Shown piece after piece: positions 11,768-24,500 of a stretch of DNA of 64,000 nucleotides. This stretch comes from Misgurnus anguillicaudatus (Eukaryota > Chordata > Actinopteri > Cypriniformes > Cobitidae). A program made the position numbers and the translations under genes. Position 1 is the stretch's first letter; every line of letters starts with the position of its first letter. The stretch is from positions 6,676,501 to 6,740,500 of the forward strand of contig NC_073351.2 in assembly GCF_027580225.2 (NCBI RefSeq). Reading direction: 5' to 3'. The notes under the pieces are model-generated. The model worked only from the letters and a program-made list of their open reading frames with translations. It ran no database searches and was not told where the DNA came from.

Positions 11768-13427
11768 CAGTGACTACGTTTACATGCTGTCAATATTCGG
11801 GTTATGGTCGAGTTAAGGTCGGGTTTCGGGTTTCTGAAACATTCGGAATAACCCGTTTACATGCGTGAGCAGAGAGAGTTACCCCTGTATACATGGAATT
11901 GGCAATATCCCAATGTAAACTGTGATTAAAAGGTAAATGCGGTGATTTTGCGTGGCTCACTTGTGCGCTTTGCGGTTTTACTGCCTTCATTTACTAAAAT
12001 AAAAGTATTATTTAAATCCAGAACAAGCTGCACCGATGTAGAAGCAGGGTAGGCTAAGTTGCATGTCTTTCCTTTTTTTGATAAAAAGATTAACAAGCTA
12101 TATACTAGCCTTCAGCTAAATATATTTTTGAAAAAAAAATTAATTGAAGAACAATTTTCTAACAAGAAGGTTTTTAAGTGCAAATTTACAGAGCATCGGT
12201 AAATAGAGAACAACCACGTCTTAAAGAAATTTAAATTAGACAGTATTTATGCACCTATAAATGTACAAAACGAATGCAATAGCTTACAGAAGGCAATGAA
12301 TATTTATTTATGGCATTTTCAATAATATATTAGGAGATAAAATAACATATATAAAGTATAAAAACGAATACATTATTATTTTGGCTAAATTAAGCTGGAA
12401 AGATCATTTTTATAATTGTCATCCTTTCAGAACAAGCTTTTATGCTATCTATAATAACTTACATTATATCCTGAGTGTTACTTGGCCGAAAATATGTAGA
12501 AATACATGCAAGTAAAAAAGTACAGAACAAAAATGTTTACCTCAGGCGGATAGAACGAAAAGCCGTTAATTAAGCAGAGGACGTGCAGAAACAGTCGAGT
12601 CGGCAGATGAGCATCAATGTTTAATGTTTCGCGCAGGTACTGTTGATGGTAAACTTTCATATCTAAATGTCAGGTAAGAGTCAAGTATTCAGTCAGTTAA
12701 TAATAAAGCCACCGGCGTTATTGCAACATCCTAATCCAGAGCGGACGCTGCATACAAAGAAAAAACCTAAGGTTTTTGTTTTAAGTGGTTTTAATGCTGG
12801 TAAGCAATCAGTTATATTATGCCGCTTTGTATTTGTGTGGATCAGTTAAATTAAAGTAATTTTAATCTTAGAAACTGCATCTATGCAGACGACGCTATGC
12901 AGTTATTCTGTCATCTTTCACTTTTTTCACACATTCACTGTATTTAACGAAATATGAATAGCATAGTATTACATTTTGAATTCAAATTCACAAAAAAAAC
13001 AAGTTACTCTCATAACTATTGACAATCTATTTGAACTTTATTATACATGTATGATGTGAAAAACAAGAAGGGCATAGCAATATATTAATTTAACGTGCAA
13101 AGCGCGGTTGTTGCAATTGGTTTCCTCCTCGCTCTAAAAGTGTATACAAGAAGTTCCTCTACTCAAAAGACCAAGATTCCTTGCGAATAGAACATGCGCA
13201 GAACACAAATCAATGTTCCTTTTGATGGGAATATCCCGATGCGCGTTTACATGACCAAAATTTCGGGCTAGAAAAGAGGTAACCCAGGGGTAATATTCGG
13301 GATTTTAAAAACAGGAATATTAGCATATTCGGGTTTTTGCCGGTGTTTACATGGACGTGCGCGACCGGGTTATTGCTAATATTCCGGATTTGAACGGGTT
13401 ATTGGCTGCATGTAAACGCAGTCACTG
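11768..13427. mobile_element. 1.66-kb hAT-like element with CAGTGACT ends
   Basis: Starts CAGTGACTACGTTTACATGC and ends with the inverse, changed by one base. GTGTGTCAT occurs just outside both ends, though offset by about 9 nt on the left. The second copy of the host repeat (44455) is continuous across this point, giving the empty site. Confidence 0.6.
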
Positions 13428-13432
13428 TGTGT

Positions 13433-13556
13433 CATAAGTTTCTTCCCCTGTAGTGTACTTATTAGTGATACTTTTCTGCATGATTTGTCTGTTGGCAACA
13501 TAAACCGTTAATAATAATAATATATAAAATAATAACACAGTATGGTCTGTACTGCT
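13433..13556. repeat. repeat shared with 44455-44565, right part
   Basis: Continues the 11289-11668 repeat after the nested hAT and ends at ACACAGTATGGTCT, as does the copy at 44565. Confidence 0.7.
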
Positions 13557-15243
13557 CACGATATCACAGAGGCTCCTAGAGATGGGTAACAATCTTTTCC
13601 TACAAGCTATTTCGAGCAAACAACTTTTGAGACATGCTTTATGGAACTCATACACCTATTTAACTTGTGGAAATATAAAAAAAATTAACCGAACCATTAA
13701 GCAGACTTGGAATTTAGATGTAGGCAACAGTAAATATTAATAATAATAAATAATTATTCTTCTAAATATCAATAAGCGTCATTAATAATAATAAAAATAA
13801 GAATATTACAAATTGTCATGCAATTATTAACTTCTTCCACCCTGAAGCTATTTTGGGGATTTTCGCCTAGATTTGGCCTACCCAATTTCAAAAGCTTCCC
13901 ATACCCACATGCAGAGGTTTACATACAAAAGTTTGGTATCATTTTACAGGAAACCCTTTGAAAATACAGAAAACACTGTTGACAGTGCTAAACATGGTTG
14001 TATGTGATGTCAGTCCTCTAAAAACACAAAAATAAATAAAAATTATTTTTTTTCTCTATCATAATCTATGCAAAAGTTATTTTACTCCAACTGAAGGGAG
14101 GAATAAACCCTTTTTGTATGCAATTTCTGCCTAAAAATATTTGAAGTGTCCCCATAACCACATACAGTGGAATAAATGCAATTTCTTTATATCATTTTAA
14201 AGAAAACCCTTTGAAGTTACAAAAAATGCTGCTGTTTGTGACAAATATTGTTATTTATGTTGTTTTTCATGTGATGAAACACCCAATTTTTCTTTTTTAT
14301 GTTGTAAACACTGTTTTGACTAACTCTGGTTCTTTGTGCTCTAGCAGAATGCAGACAGTTGTTAGCAGCAGCAGACAGTAAACACCCCAAAAAAGAATGA
14401 TCTCTTTAGCATGTCGCATTCAAAAGTTATTCATATTTTACTGAAGGGTGTGAAAATACATTTTTCATATAAATATTATTTTTTTTGTTTTGGACATATA
14501 ATAAATAGCAAGGGATTATTCATGCACACAACCTAAGAAAATGCTGTGAATGGACTCATTTTTTAGAGTAGGACCTAAAATAAAAGATGGTGTATCATTT
14601 GTGGCTTTCTGTGCTATCTGAGGCAGTTCATTCTCAAGTTTCACATAAATGTACAAAAGACCATTTTTTACCTTATTGTTCATTCAACTATTGTTGGATA
14701 TGTGTTGATAATAGAACAAACGCTATAGCCTTATTCCTGAGAATGAGAGCTTTCATTTGATATAAGACTTGCCCATGTTTGTCATATTTGAAAACTATGA
14801 AATATGTGAATATTAAATGACATAAAAAATATGGGGGGGGTGATAGTGTAAATTAAGTGTAAATAACTTTCTTACAGTAAAAGATATGTTGTTGGGATCA
14901 CTTTCTGGGCGGTTTTTCTTTACCTGATGAACGATAAACAATTCACAGCCAATCAAATCTATTTGAACTTCAAGTGCACGGGCAAATAAATTTACCTCAG
15001 GGATCCAGCGTTGATGCAGTTGCTTCACTGTTAAGACCGACTAAATTCAACTTAAGCTGACAATAGTCAGTTTTACTGCCGTTTTCGCAGCAGCCGCTAT
15101 TTTGTTGAATGTTTTGCCACTTAACAGGGTGAGCTCCGCCGTGGTCACGTGGAAAAGTGGCGTTGTTGCATAAATGAAATTTACTGAAACATATCACTTA
15201 TATTTTAACATGGCATTGTAAATTATTATCTTGATTTTCCAAC
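13557..15243. other. no gene; diverged tandem repeats at about 13830-14470
   Basis: Blocks containing AAACCCTTTGAA and TTATT...CTGAAGG recur two to three times at spacings of roughly 250-350 bp. Otherwise AT-rich sequence without recognisable genes, up to the SLC6 5' end. Confidence 0.4.
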
Positions 15244-15258
15244 TTCTCTGTTTCTCAG

Positions 15259-15397
15259 ATCATATATTTGGTTTCCATTTCAACTGGAAAGGACCTGTCA
15301 ATGAATAGCTTAAAAGACTTGTAACAATTAAAGAGTTTAGTCCACCCTCAACTGTTATAAACTTACAAAGGTCTGGACACCATTTGAAACTGAAGGT
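15259..15397 (+). other. probable 5' UTR part of SLC6 exon with a 7-codon upstream ORF
   Basis: A good acceptor (pyrimidine-rich tract then CAG, ending at 15258) precedes this stretch. It suggests that a noncoding exon lies upstream and that this exon begins at 15259. The frame of the main ATG has a TAG stop at 15338-15340, so the ATG at 15398 is the first usable in-frame start. A short upstream ORF runs 15301-15324 (ATG to TAA). The noncoding first exon and promoter were not identified. Confidence 0.5.
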
Positions 15398-15536
15398 ATG
15401 AGCAGAGCAGAAGGACAGATAGAGGAGAGAGGATACTGGGGGAGTAAAACAGAGTTTCTTCTGGCTGTAGCAGGAAATGTAGTTGGTCTTGGTAACGTCT
15501 GGAGGTTTCCATACCTCTGCTACAAATATGGAGGAG
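15398..15536 (+). CDS. slc6a13-like: SLC6 coding exon 1 (N-terminus, TM1)
   Basis: Encodes residues 1-46 plus one base. It holds the TM1 core with the unwound Gly-Leu-Gly and the Na+ ligand Asn33. Asn27 replaces the family-typical Glu/Tyr/Gly. Donor GTACGA at 15537. Confidence 0.93.
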
Positions 15537-18500
15537 GTACGAGACCACCACAAATTCAAATAAACAAATGTTCTTTCAATGTTTTTCAGTGGTATTTTAA
15601 TAATTAATGTTTTTGTACTGGTATGTTCTTAGGTGCATTCCTGATACCTTACTTGGTGTTTGTGGTTACCTGTGGGGTTCCTCTGTTCCTGCTAGAGACA
15701 GCAATGGGACAGTACACCAGGGAAGGTGGAATTACATGTTGGCATCGCCTCTGTCCACTGGCTGAGGGTGAGTCATAAAATAAACAAATTTTTTTCTAAA
15801 AGATTTAAATGATTAAATCCACTGTCCTGTGCGCAGAGAATCTTAATGCCATTCTTTTAGTACAACTGTACGTATTGCATGTGATACAATAGGTGGTTTT
15901 CCTTATTATATCAGCTTAACTGTTTAATTTCTTTAGTTAAGTGAAAAGAATATTAACACACGACTCAGTAGAAAAAGACTTATGGAAGATCAAAGAAACC
16001 ATCTGGTTTAATAAATAATCAGTAGACAAATGTAAAACTCAAAGTGCAGTATTGCAAGAACAACTGTAAAGCATTTGTAGAGCGTCACTGAGTGTGGATC
16101 ATTTATGCAAGTGTTTTCTAGTAAATGTGTGTTTTCTTTTGTCAGGTATTGGTTATGCAGGACAGATGATTCTGCTGTACAGTTGTATGTGTTACATCAT
16201 CATTCTGGCCTGGGCGCTTTTGTACCTCTTCTTCTCTTTTAGCTCTCAACTGCCATGGGCCAGCTGTGACAATACCTGGAATACAGGTGATACTATAAAC
16301 ACCTAATATCATCAGTTAAATAATATAGTCAAGCATTCGGTTTCAAAGCTAACTTTGTTTTTATCTCTGTGTTAGATGACTGTATAAATCTTGTTGCAAA
16401 GAATTTGACTGTCAACCACACGACACAAATGAATTCGACCTCTGCAGCAACTGAATTCTGGGAGTAAATAAATCAATGACAAAGTTGTCATAAAACGATT
16501 TGCATGAACAACCTGCATTTTACAGCAATAAATACAAATATAAAGAAAATAAGAACACAATAAATGCTTTGCATGTTTCCCATTGTACAGACGCAGAGTG
16601 CTGTCTATCTCTGGTGGTATTGAACAGATGGGTAAAATCAACTGGGAGATTCTTCTGTGTCTCATTGCAATGTGGATCATATGTTATTTCTGTATCTGGA
16701 AAGGAGTCAAATCTACAGGCAAGGTGTGAATACTATTTAAGAAAATAAAAAAAATCTTTATTTTATTAATCTATGATATGAGCATTTCTTGTATTGTGTT
16801 TTATTATAGGTGGTGTATTTTACAGCCACATTTCCTTATGTGATGTTACTGGTGTTGTTGATTCGTGGGTTGACTCTTCCTGGAGCCCTACAGGGGATCA
16901 AGTTTTACCTGTATCCTGAACTGTCCCTTCTCTATGACCCACAGGTACCATCACCAGCTGCACTGCAGATCTTAAAAATACAAAATACTATTTATTACTA
17001 TAGTATTATACTATTATTACTTTCATATAAGGGTAAATGCTAGATCAGCAGAGTATGGAGCATACAGTACCTGTCAACCCTGGATATTTTACCATTATAT
17101 CTCGGCATCATTTAAATGATTTCCATACTTTTCAATATTTCTTTAAAAATTCCCACTGGCCATATTTGATGTTTGCTTCATTCACCTCTGATAAAGTAGG
17201 TGGCAGTATATCTGTAACATTAAACCATAGTTTTACTACAGTTAAAACCAAAAAAACACAGTTACCACAAAATAACCATGGTTTTCAAAAACCATAGTTA
17301 AACCATGGTTATTGTAGTAAAACCATGGTTTTGCTGATAGTAATCAATACACCAAAAACATGGTTTCTACACTTTTACCACAATAAAACCATGGTTCATT
17401 TTCGTAAGGGCAAATAACCACACTTGTGGTCTTGGCCACTTAAGAGTGCGTGCACAGGACAGGAAGTAAGTGCCCAAGACTGACTGTCCCATGTCTTAAA
17501 ACTGGCAAAGTACAGTGCCCTTAACCAACACCGATTCGAAGCAGTATTCAAGGCTACACGTATCCCATCATGAATCCTGTTCTGGATGTAAATCGTGAGA
17601 CTTTTTAAAAACCTTGCAAGATGTTGCGTAAACTTTTAATTGTAAGTTGAAAAAAACATCCCTACATACAAAACCTTGCACACCCTTTTTGTGCAGTTTG
17701 GCTTAATTTGAATGGGAATGGAGCCTTGCGGCTGGTTCAAATATCGTCCCCTCAGTGTTGAGAATTTAAGGACTTTCCACCCATTTTGAGACATTTGCGG
17801 TAGGCCTACATTTTGGTTTCCGTCTCGTACCCTTTTTGGTTTCATACAGTGGCAAGAAAAAGTATGTAAACCTTTTGGAATTTCGTGGTATTCTGAATAA
17901 ATTTGTCATAAAATGTGATCTGATATTCATTCAAGTCAAGGGTTTTTGCAAACATAATGTGTCTAAAAATAATACCACAAAACAATTCAGATATTTCATG
18001 TCTTTATTAAACACACTCAAAATGTCGTTGGAAAAAGTAAGTGAAACATTAGAATTAATAACTGGTTGACACCCCCCCCCCCCCCGGCAGTTGGTCAATG
18101 AGACTAAAATCGCTTTACGTATAACTTTCTGAAATCATAATGTTGTGTGTGTAGGTTTGGATGGAGGCTGGAGCTCAGATCTTCTTCTCCTACAGTGTAT
18201 CTGTTGGTTCTCTCACTGTATTAGGCAGTTACAATAAATACAACAATGACTGCTACAGGTGAGTATTGATAAAGTACAGTTTCTGAAAAAAAAATTAAGA
18301 GTGAATAAAAATGTAATGTCTTGTCCTTTAAAATTGTACATGTCTTGTAAAACTTATATTCTCTTGAAATGCATGTATTATGTCTGACAATAAATCACTT
18401 TATGAATGTTTGTATCAATTATTGTTTTTTTTCTTCTTAGGGATTCTTTATGGCTTTGTCTACTCAACAGTGGCACCAGTTTTGTAGCTGGTTTTGCTGT

Positions 18501-21500
18501 GTTTTCAGTCCTGGGCTTCATGGCCCATCAGCAAAACGTACCCATTGATAAAGTGGCAGAATCAGGTACTGCATTATTTATTCTAAACAAAGTGAATGTT
18601 TTGAGCAAGTTTAGACATGGGACTGTACCATTAAACCAGTTTAATTATAGTTAAAGTGTAGTAATTATATTTTTGTTGGATTGATTACCATTTGTGTTAC
18701 CAAAGTATTACTATACACCTATACTAGGTATTAGTATTACAGTATTACTGTATAACCCAAACAAAGCCCACTCAGGTACAATTCCATCAACCATCATGAA
18801 CCCAGAGCCCACCCAGCCACAACCAGCTGTAGAAGAGGACTCAGATACTTTGACCCAAATCCTGCCAATCAGAGTGGGCAACCATTGATAAAGACCTGGT
18901 CCAGCTACTAGACACTAAAAAAGCAGATGGACGAGATGGGAAAGATCATCTACATCTATGGAGATTGGCAGATTTATGAAAAAGGAGCCTGAGAAAACAG
19001 GGAAGGAAGGCCACAGAAGTGGAAAGAAGAGATATCAAGATGCTACAGGGTGATATTAAGCCACCCTTTGCAACACTATAAAGAGCTAGAAGCTTAAAGA
19101 AGCAACAAAGGAAAGAATGACACAGGACTACATTCTATAGATATCCATACAAGTCTGTTAGAAGCCTCTCTGGCATATACAAAATTGGGACCCCCGAGTC
19201 CAAGGAAAAGATATGAAGAGTTTGGTTCCAAAATGCAATAAATCCATTTTGACAAATTTCGGTAAAAACGTGTTTTCTATACCAAGAAAGTGACAAGATG
19301 AAAACCACTATTTCTGTTACAAACTTTCACATAGCATCTTTAGGTTATAAAAACATAAAAATTCAAATCCATAACTTAAAAAATTATATTTTTTTCCACA
19401 AAATGCAATAATCCATTACAAGTTTTTTTTTTAAATGCTATAAATCTTTTGAATCAATATATAAATGTGGATTCATCTTTGTCATGTTATATTAATTTAG
19501 TTTACTAGTGGTATAGACTGATAAAAAATAAACATTAATGGCATTAACCAAAACACTTACTTTGTCATATTAAGAACACTGTCATCGCTGCGGTTATACT
19601 TGACGCCGTTGCTTAACATTTTCACAGCGATCAGCTGTAAAATGTTTTGGTCCTGCTCGATTTTCATTGACTTTGAGTAAAATAATGGAAAAAATTTTAT
19701 AAGAACCCTCTGGGGTCAATGTGTTATGACAGAAACTTGATGCTGTCAGTGTTAGATGTTGATGGCTTACATTTCTTTCCCGTCACAGAAAAACATCACA
19801 GGTTTATCAATGCCATTAAAGTATTATTTTGTTTTGTTTGTTTGTTTATCACGAAGTACAAAGTAGATGAGGAAAACTAGGACTCTGTGTACTCAGCGCG
19901 CCGCCATTGTTTGTTTACATTGCGTGGAATGGTGCGCTGTAATTTGTGGGGCGGATTTATTGCATTCTGTAGAAAAGGAGGAGTGGTGTTTATCGCATTT
20001 TGGAAAAAGGGAGAAAAGATGACAGAATAACATGGCGGATATTGGATTTTGCGTAAAATTAAGAATTTACTTTTAAATACTGACCTGATATAATACTGAT
20101 TTTGGCAGTAACTCATTTTTTTTCAAAAATGGCATTTATCGCGTTTTGGAACCAAACTCTTCACAGGGTGTCCGCGGATCCTTAAAAAGTCTTAAAACGT
20201 CTTAAATTCTGTAGTATGAAAATAAGGCCTTAATAAGGATTAAATTGTCTTAAATCTGCATATCAAAGGTCTTAAAAATGTTGTCCAACCAACACCAATA
20301 GGTGGAATCTACTAAAGCACAAGTATGTGAGCAGTTTGCTAAAGTGCGTGGACCGGGTATCAGCAAATGGAGAAAAGTGTGAGTTATAGCTATGGGGAAG
20401 TACAAATTTAATAAAAACGGGTTACTTCAGATCAGTAAGCGTACGATGTCCGTTGTTTATTTTGCCAGAAAGTTTTAAAACTCGACACAATGGGCATCAA
20501 AGCTTTGGAGGCACGCATGCAATGTAACACAAAGCTGCTGCAGAAACCAAAACAATGTGAGTGAAATAATTTATGGCAAAAATAGGAATAATTAAATTGA
20601 TGAGACATTGGCACATCTAATGCACAGGATACGCGACCAGTGGGCTTTCATGGATGACCGAGTGAGAGACCACACCAATAAATTCTATTATACAACAGTT
20701 CTCTCTGGTTCTCGAATCTGATTGGCTAAGAGCTATATGATATTGTACTGATAACGGCACTGTAGCCGCTTCACCTTTCGTATTATTCCGCCACCTAGTG
20801 AATGGAGGTCCTTAGCAGGCTCATCTCTGAATGGAAAAACACAGACGCGCTGTGTGAATCACTCTCCGTGTGTGTGTCTCATTAGTTTACTAGCTCATAA
20901 ATCAGTCTGTGAATCCCCAATCAGAAGTATTATTCCGTCAAAGATCAGCGCTCTTGGATGTTACGTTACAGTTAATGGGAGAAATGTCTTGTCACATCGT
21001 GTGGACGCTTAACACTTGGAAAGAGGAATATAAACACTCGTTTTTTTCTGGAGCTATATCTTTTATCAGAACGCGAAAACACCGTGGAACTGCAGGTAAG
21101 CCCCGCAGCTTTTAAATGTGGACATTGATCATTTACTTTATCGTGACGTGACTATTAAAACATGTTATGAGATATCGCCACTGGTATATTTATAAGCAGC
21201 ATGCAAAAACATCTCTCTGACACTTATAAAAAACCGTTTTGTATAGTACTGACAAGAACAAAGTTTAATAATAATAATCGAGTGCTCGTATCGCGTTAAG
21301 AATACATGAGAAAGCAATAGTAACGTTTCACAAGTATAGTTTTATTAACTTTTACCTCGCGCCAAAACAATAACAACACAAAAGACACTAAATATGAATA
21401 AAAAAACAAGTACTAGTTTGATCATGACACCAAATACTGCTGATTTGATCTCATTTTTGACGATCATAAACAAACAAGGCCAGCATGAGAGCCAGGGAAT

Positions 21501-24500
21501 ACCTTTCAGAAATGTAGCCCAGAGAGGGCGGTGGTCAGCGGGGCGAGTGAACACTGATGTCCGCTCATGCTTTGGTTCTCATTTGTACCGAATCTCACTA
21601 AGCAAACGTTCAAACAGGCGCTATCTTTACTAATCGACTGCAGATTTAAATATAATACAGATACATTCTCGACTGAACTAATCTTAAAACTACACTTTGT
21701 GACCAAGAAACAGTAATATAAAGAAACGGCTTTTCCGTCCATTGAGTTGTTATGAGCTTCAAAGCAGCCGAAAGTTTTACCTGTCATTCTGGCCGCCCTC
21801 AAATCCGTGGCGGAAGAAGTAGTTCTCAAACAAAGAGGCTTTTAAAATAACTCCGTTGTTGTTTTCTAGTTTTCGTTTTTCAAACGTGTGCCGTCGAACT
21901 GTTGTATGAAAGCAATATCGCTCTCGGAGTCGTGTGATATAGCTCTATATCATCACGGCTGTGATTGCCTCCGGCACTCGGCCTGCGGCCTCGTGCCTCT
22001 GGCCTAATCACAGCCGTGATGATATAGAGCTATATCACACTCCTACTCGAGCGATATTGCTTAAATATATCATATTATACTTAGATATTTACATAGACCG
22101 AGTTAACAACTTATGAAAATCTTTGTTTAATTTTGTTTTAATTCAGAACTGTTAGAATTAATTAGCCAATTATTATTTTTGTGCAAACAGGACAGGCTTC
22201 CTTTCATTTCAATACAATACATTTTTTGTGTGTATTTGGGTAAATGTGGTTCTATTTTTATTTACAAAAAATATCAGATTACTTGATCATCATTGTTTAC
22301 CAAATTAATTGTTGGTGAAACCCCTAGATTGGTGAATTTTTTTTAAATGTTGTGATTTTAGTTAAAAGGCTATTTTTCTTCATATATTTTATCATTGGGG
22401 ATTTCTTAAAACTTCGTATGACGTTTAAGGTGAAAAACTCTTGTAATATCAGCAAAGTTGTCTGATCTTATTCTCGTGAACCCAAGCTCGATTCATTTTG
22501 CGATCACACCCCTAGAAAATACAACTTGTTTTTTGTCATGAAAGATAAAAGGTTCTAAAAAACACATGGATGCATGCACACTGGACTATAAAATTGGACT
22601 TCATTGTCATGATAGGTCTTAAATTTCATTCATAATAGTCTTAAAAAGGTCTTTAAAAGTCTTAAATTAGACTTGGTGAAACCTGCAGAAACCCTGTCTT
22701 GGTAATTGGTAAAAGGTGTTAAGAAAAAAAGTGATCAAAATATTCTGCACACACTGTAATGGGACTTGTGGCTCTGCCGCAAGACTGCGACTACATTGTA
22801 ACATTTATCAGGTTTCAGAGTTATCATAAGGGGTCAGAATGGTTAGTTTAAACATTGTGCACACTGGCTAAGACAATTAGCAGATTTTTAAAACCAGCAA
22901 AGTTTTTTACAGTGCTTGCATTTATTCTAATGTCACGTGTCAGCTCTTATACTTTTCTACTTAATCATTATATGGAGTTGGTAGTCAAAATTGCACAAAG
23001 ATGGGTGGTATTTGTGATCCCATGTAGTGGGCGGGTCTGGGCCAAAATGCTAAATTTGCTATAGGTTTGCTCCTTTTAGTTTGCCTTTCATAATCTGTCG
23101 AGGAGCAATAGATAAAAATTAGCTTGTGGGCTAACTATGGTTTATTTTCAGTGTCTGTATTGTTAATTTATACAATAAATAAATAAATGTGAGAAATAAA
23201 ACGTTGTGCTTTGTAACTGCAGATTTGTATATGAACAAACAGCTGCATTACACACTAAATGAAAGGTACAATTAATTAAAGCATAATTAATTTTGTTTTC
23301 TTTTTTTCTTTAGGCCCAGGTCTAGCATTTATAGCTTATCCACAGGCAATATCTATGATGCCTCTTCCTCAGTTGTGGGCTGTATGCTTCTTCATCATGA
23401 TTATTTTACTAGGTCTAGATACACAGGTAACCTTAAACACACATACATTTGACAACAATTGCCACACTGAAGATTATTGCATTTGTCAAATGTATTTATG
23501 AATATTAAATAAAAAACCAACTCATGATTTCCGTTTTCTCATAGTTCATTTTACAAGTGACACATACACTGGATTACTGTAAACCAAATATATATGCTCC
23601 ATATGTGTGAATGCTTATTTTAATGTCTTTCATTATAAATATCTGTGAGCAGTTTGCATAAATTAACTCAATAAAACTTAGGCTTCAATTAATAAAAATG
23701 ACTAACATTGCATATTTCTAGAACATAATCCTTATCTGAAGAAATTGATGACTTTTAGAGTTTTAATGCACTTGTGTAATGCTGTATCCTAAAAGTTTGT
23801 AGCAATGGAGGTTGTCATGACGTCGATGATGGACCTGTTCCCTATGGTGCTGCGCAAAACTGGACGCAGAGAAATTTTTCTCCTCATCTTCTGTCTCATA
23901 TGCTTCTTCGGCCAACTCGTCATGGTTACAGAGGTCAGAGTGTGTTTGAAATAATGAAATAAACATGTGTCATATCTATGAAATATATATATATATATGC
24001 AAAGCGTAATTTTGGAATGACTTAACTATTAACAATTCCATTTCTGCACCCAAATTGACTTAATAACAAGCTTTTATATAATATACATAATTATTATTTA
24101 TAACTTGTTTCTTCAACAATAACGTGTAACTAGTAGTGTAATAACTAATTACTACAACAAAATCTGAATGTGTTTCTTTATGTATACATTGTCATAGTCA
24201 ATCCATCCATTCTCTATCTGGTCACCCATAGTCAAATTGCAGAAAAAAACAGGCCAAGAAGGGCATCCCACAGATACTTCTCCCTGGTCCTTTGTCCTGC
24301 TCCTTCTGGGGGATTCCAAGATGTTCCCAAGACAGCTGTAAGATATTTTACCTCCAGCATGTCTTGGGTCTGCTTCAAGGACACTTCCCAGTTGGACATG
24401 CCCAAAATACATCCCCTGGTAGGCATCTGAGAGGCATACTCACCAGATGCCTAAAAAAAATCTCAACAGGCTCCTTTCAATGCAGAGGAGGACCCCTTCT

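Noticed and set aside
20156..22704. Target duplication for the CAGGGTG element in intron 8
   Set aside because: Flanking octamers ACTCTTCA and TCTTGGTA do not match, so no duplication is claimed.
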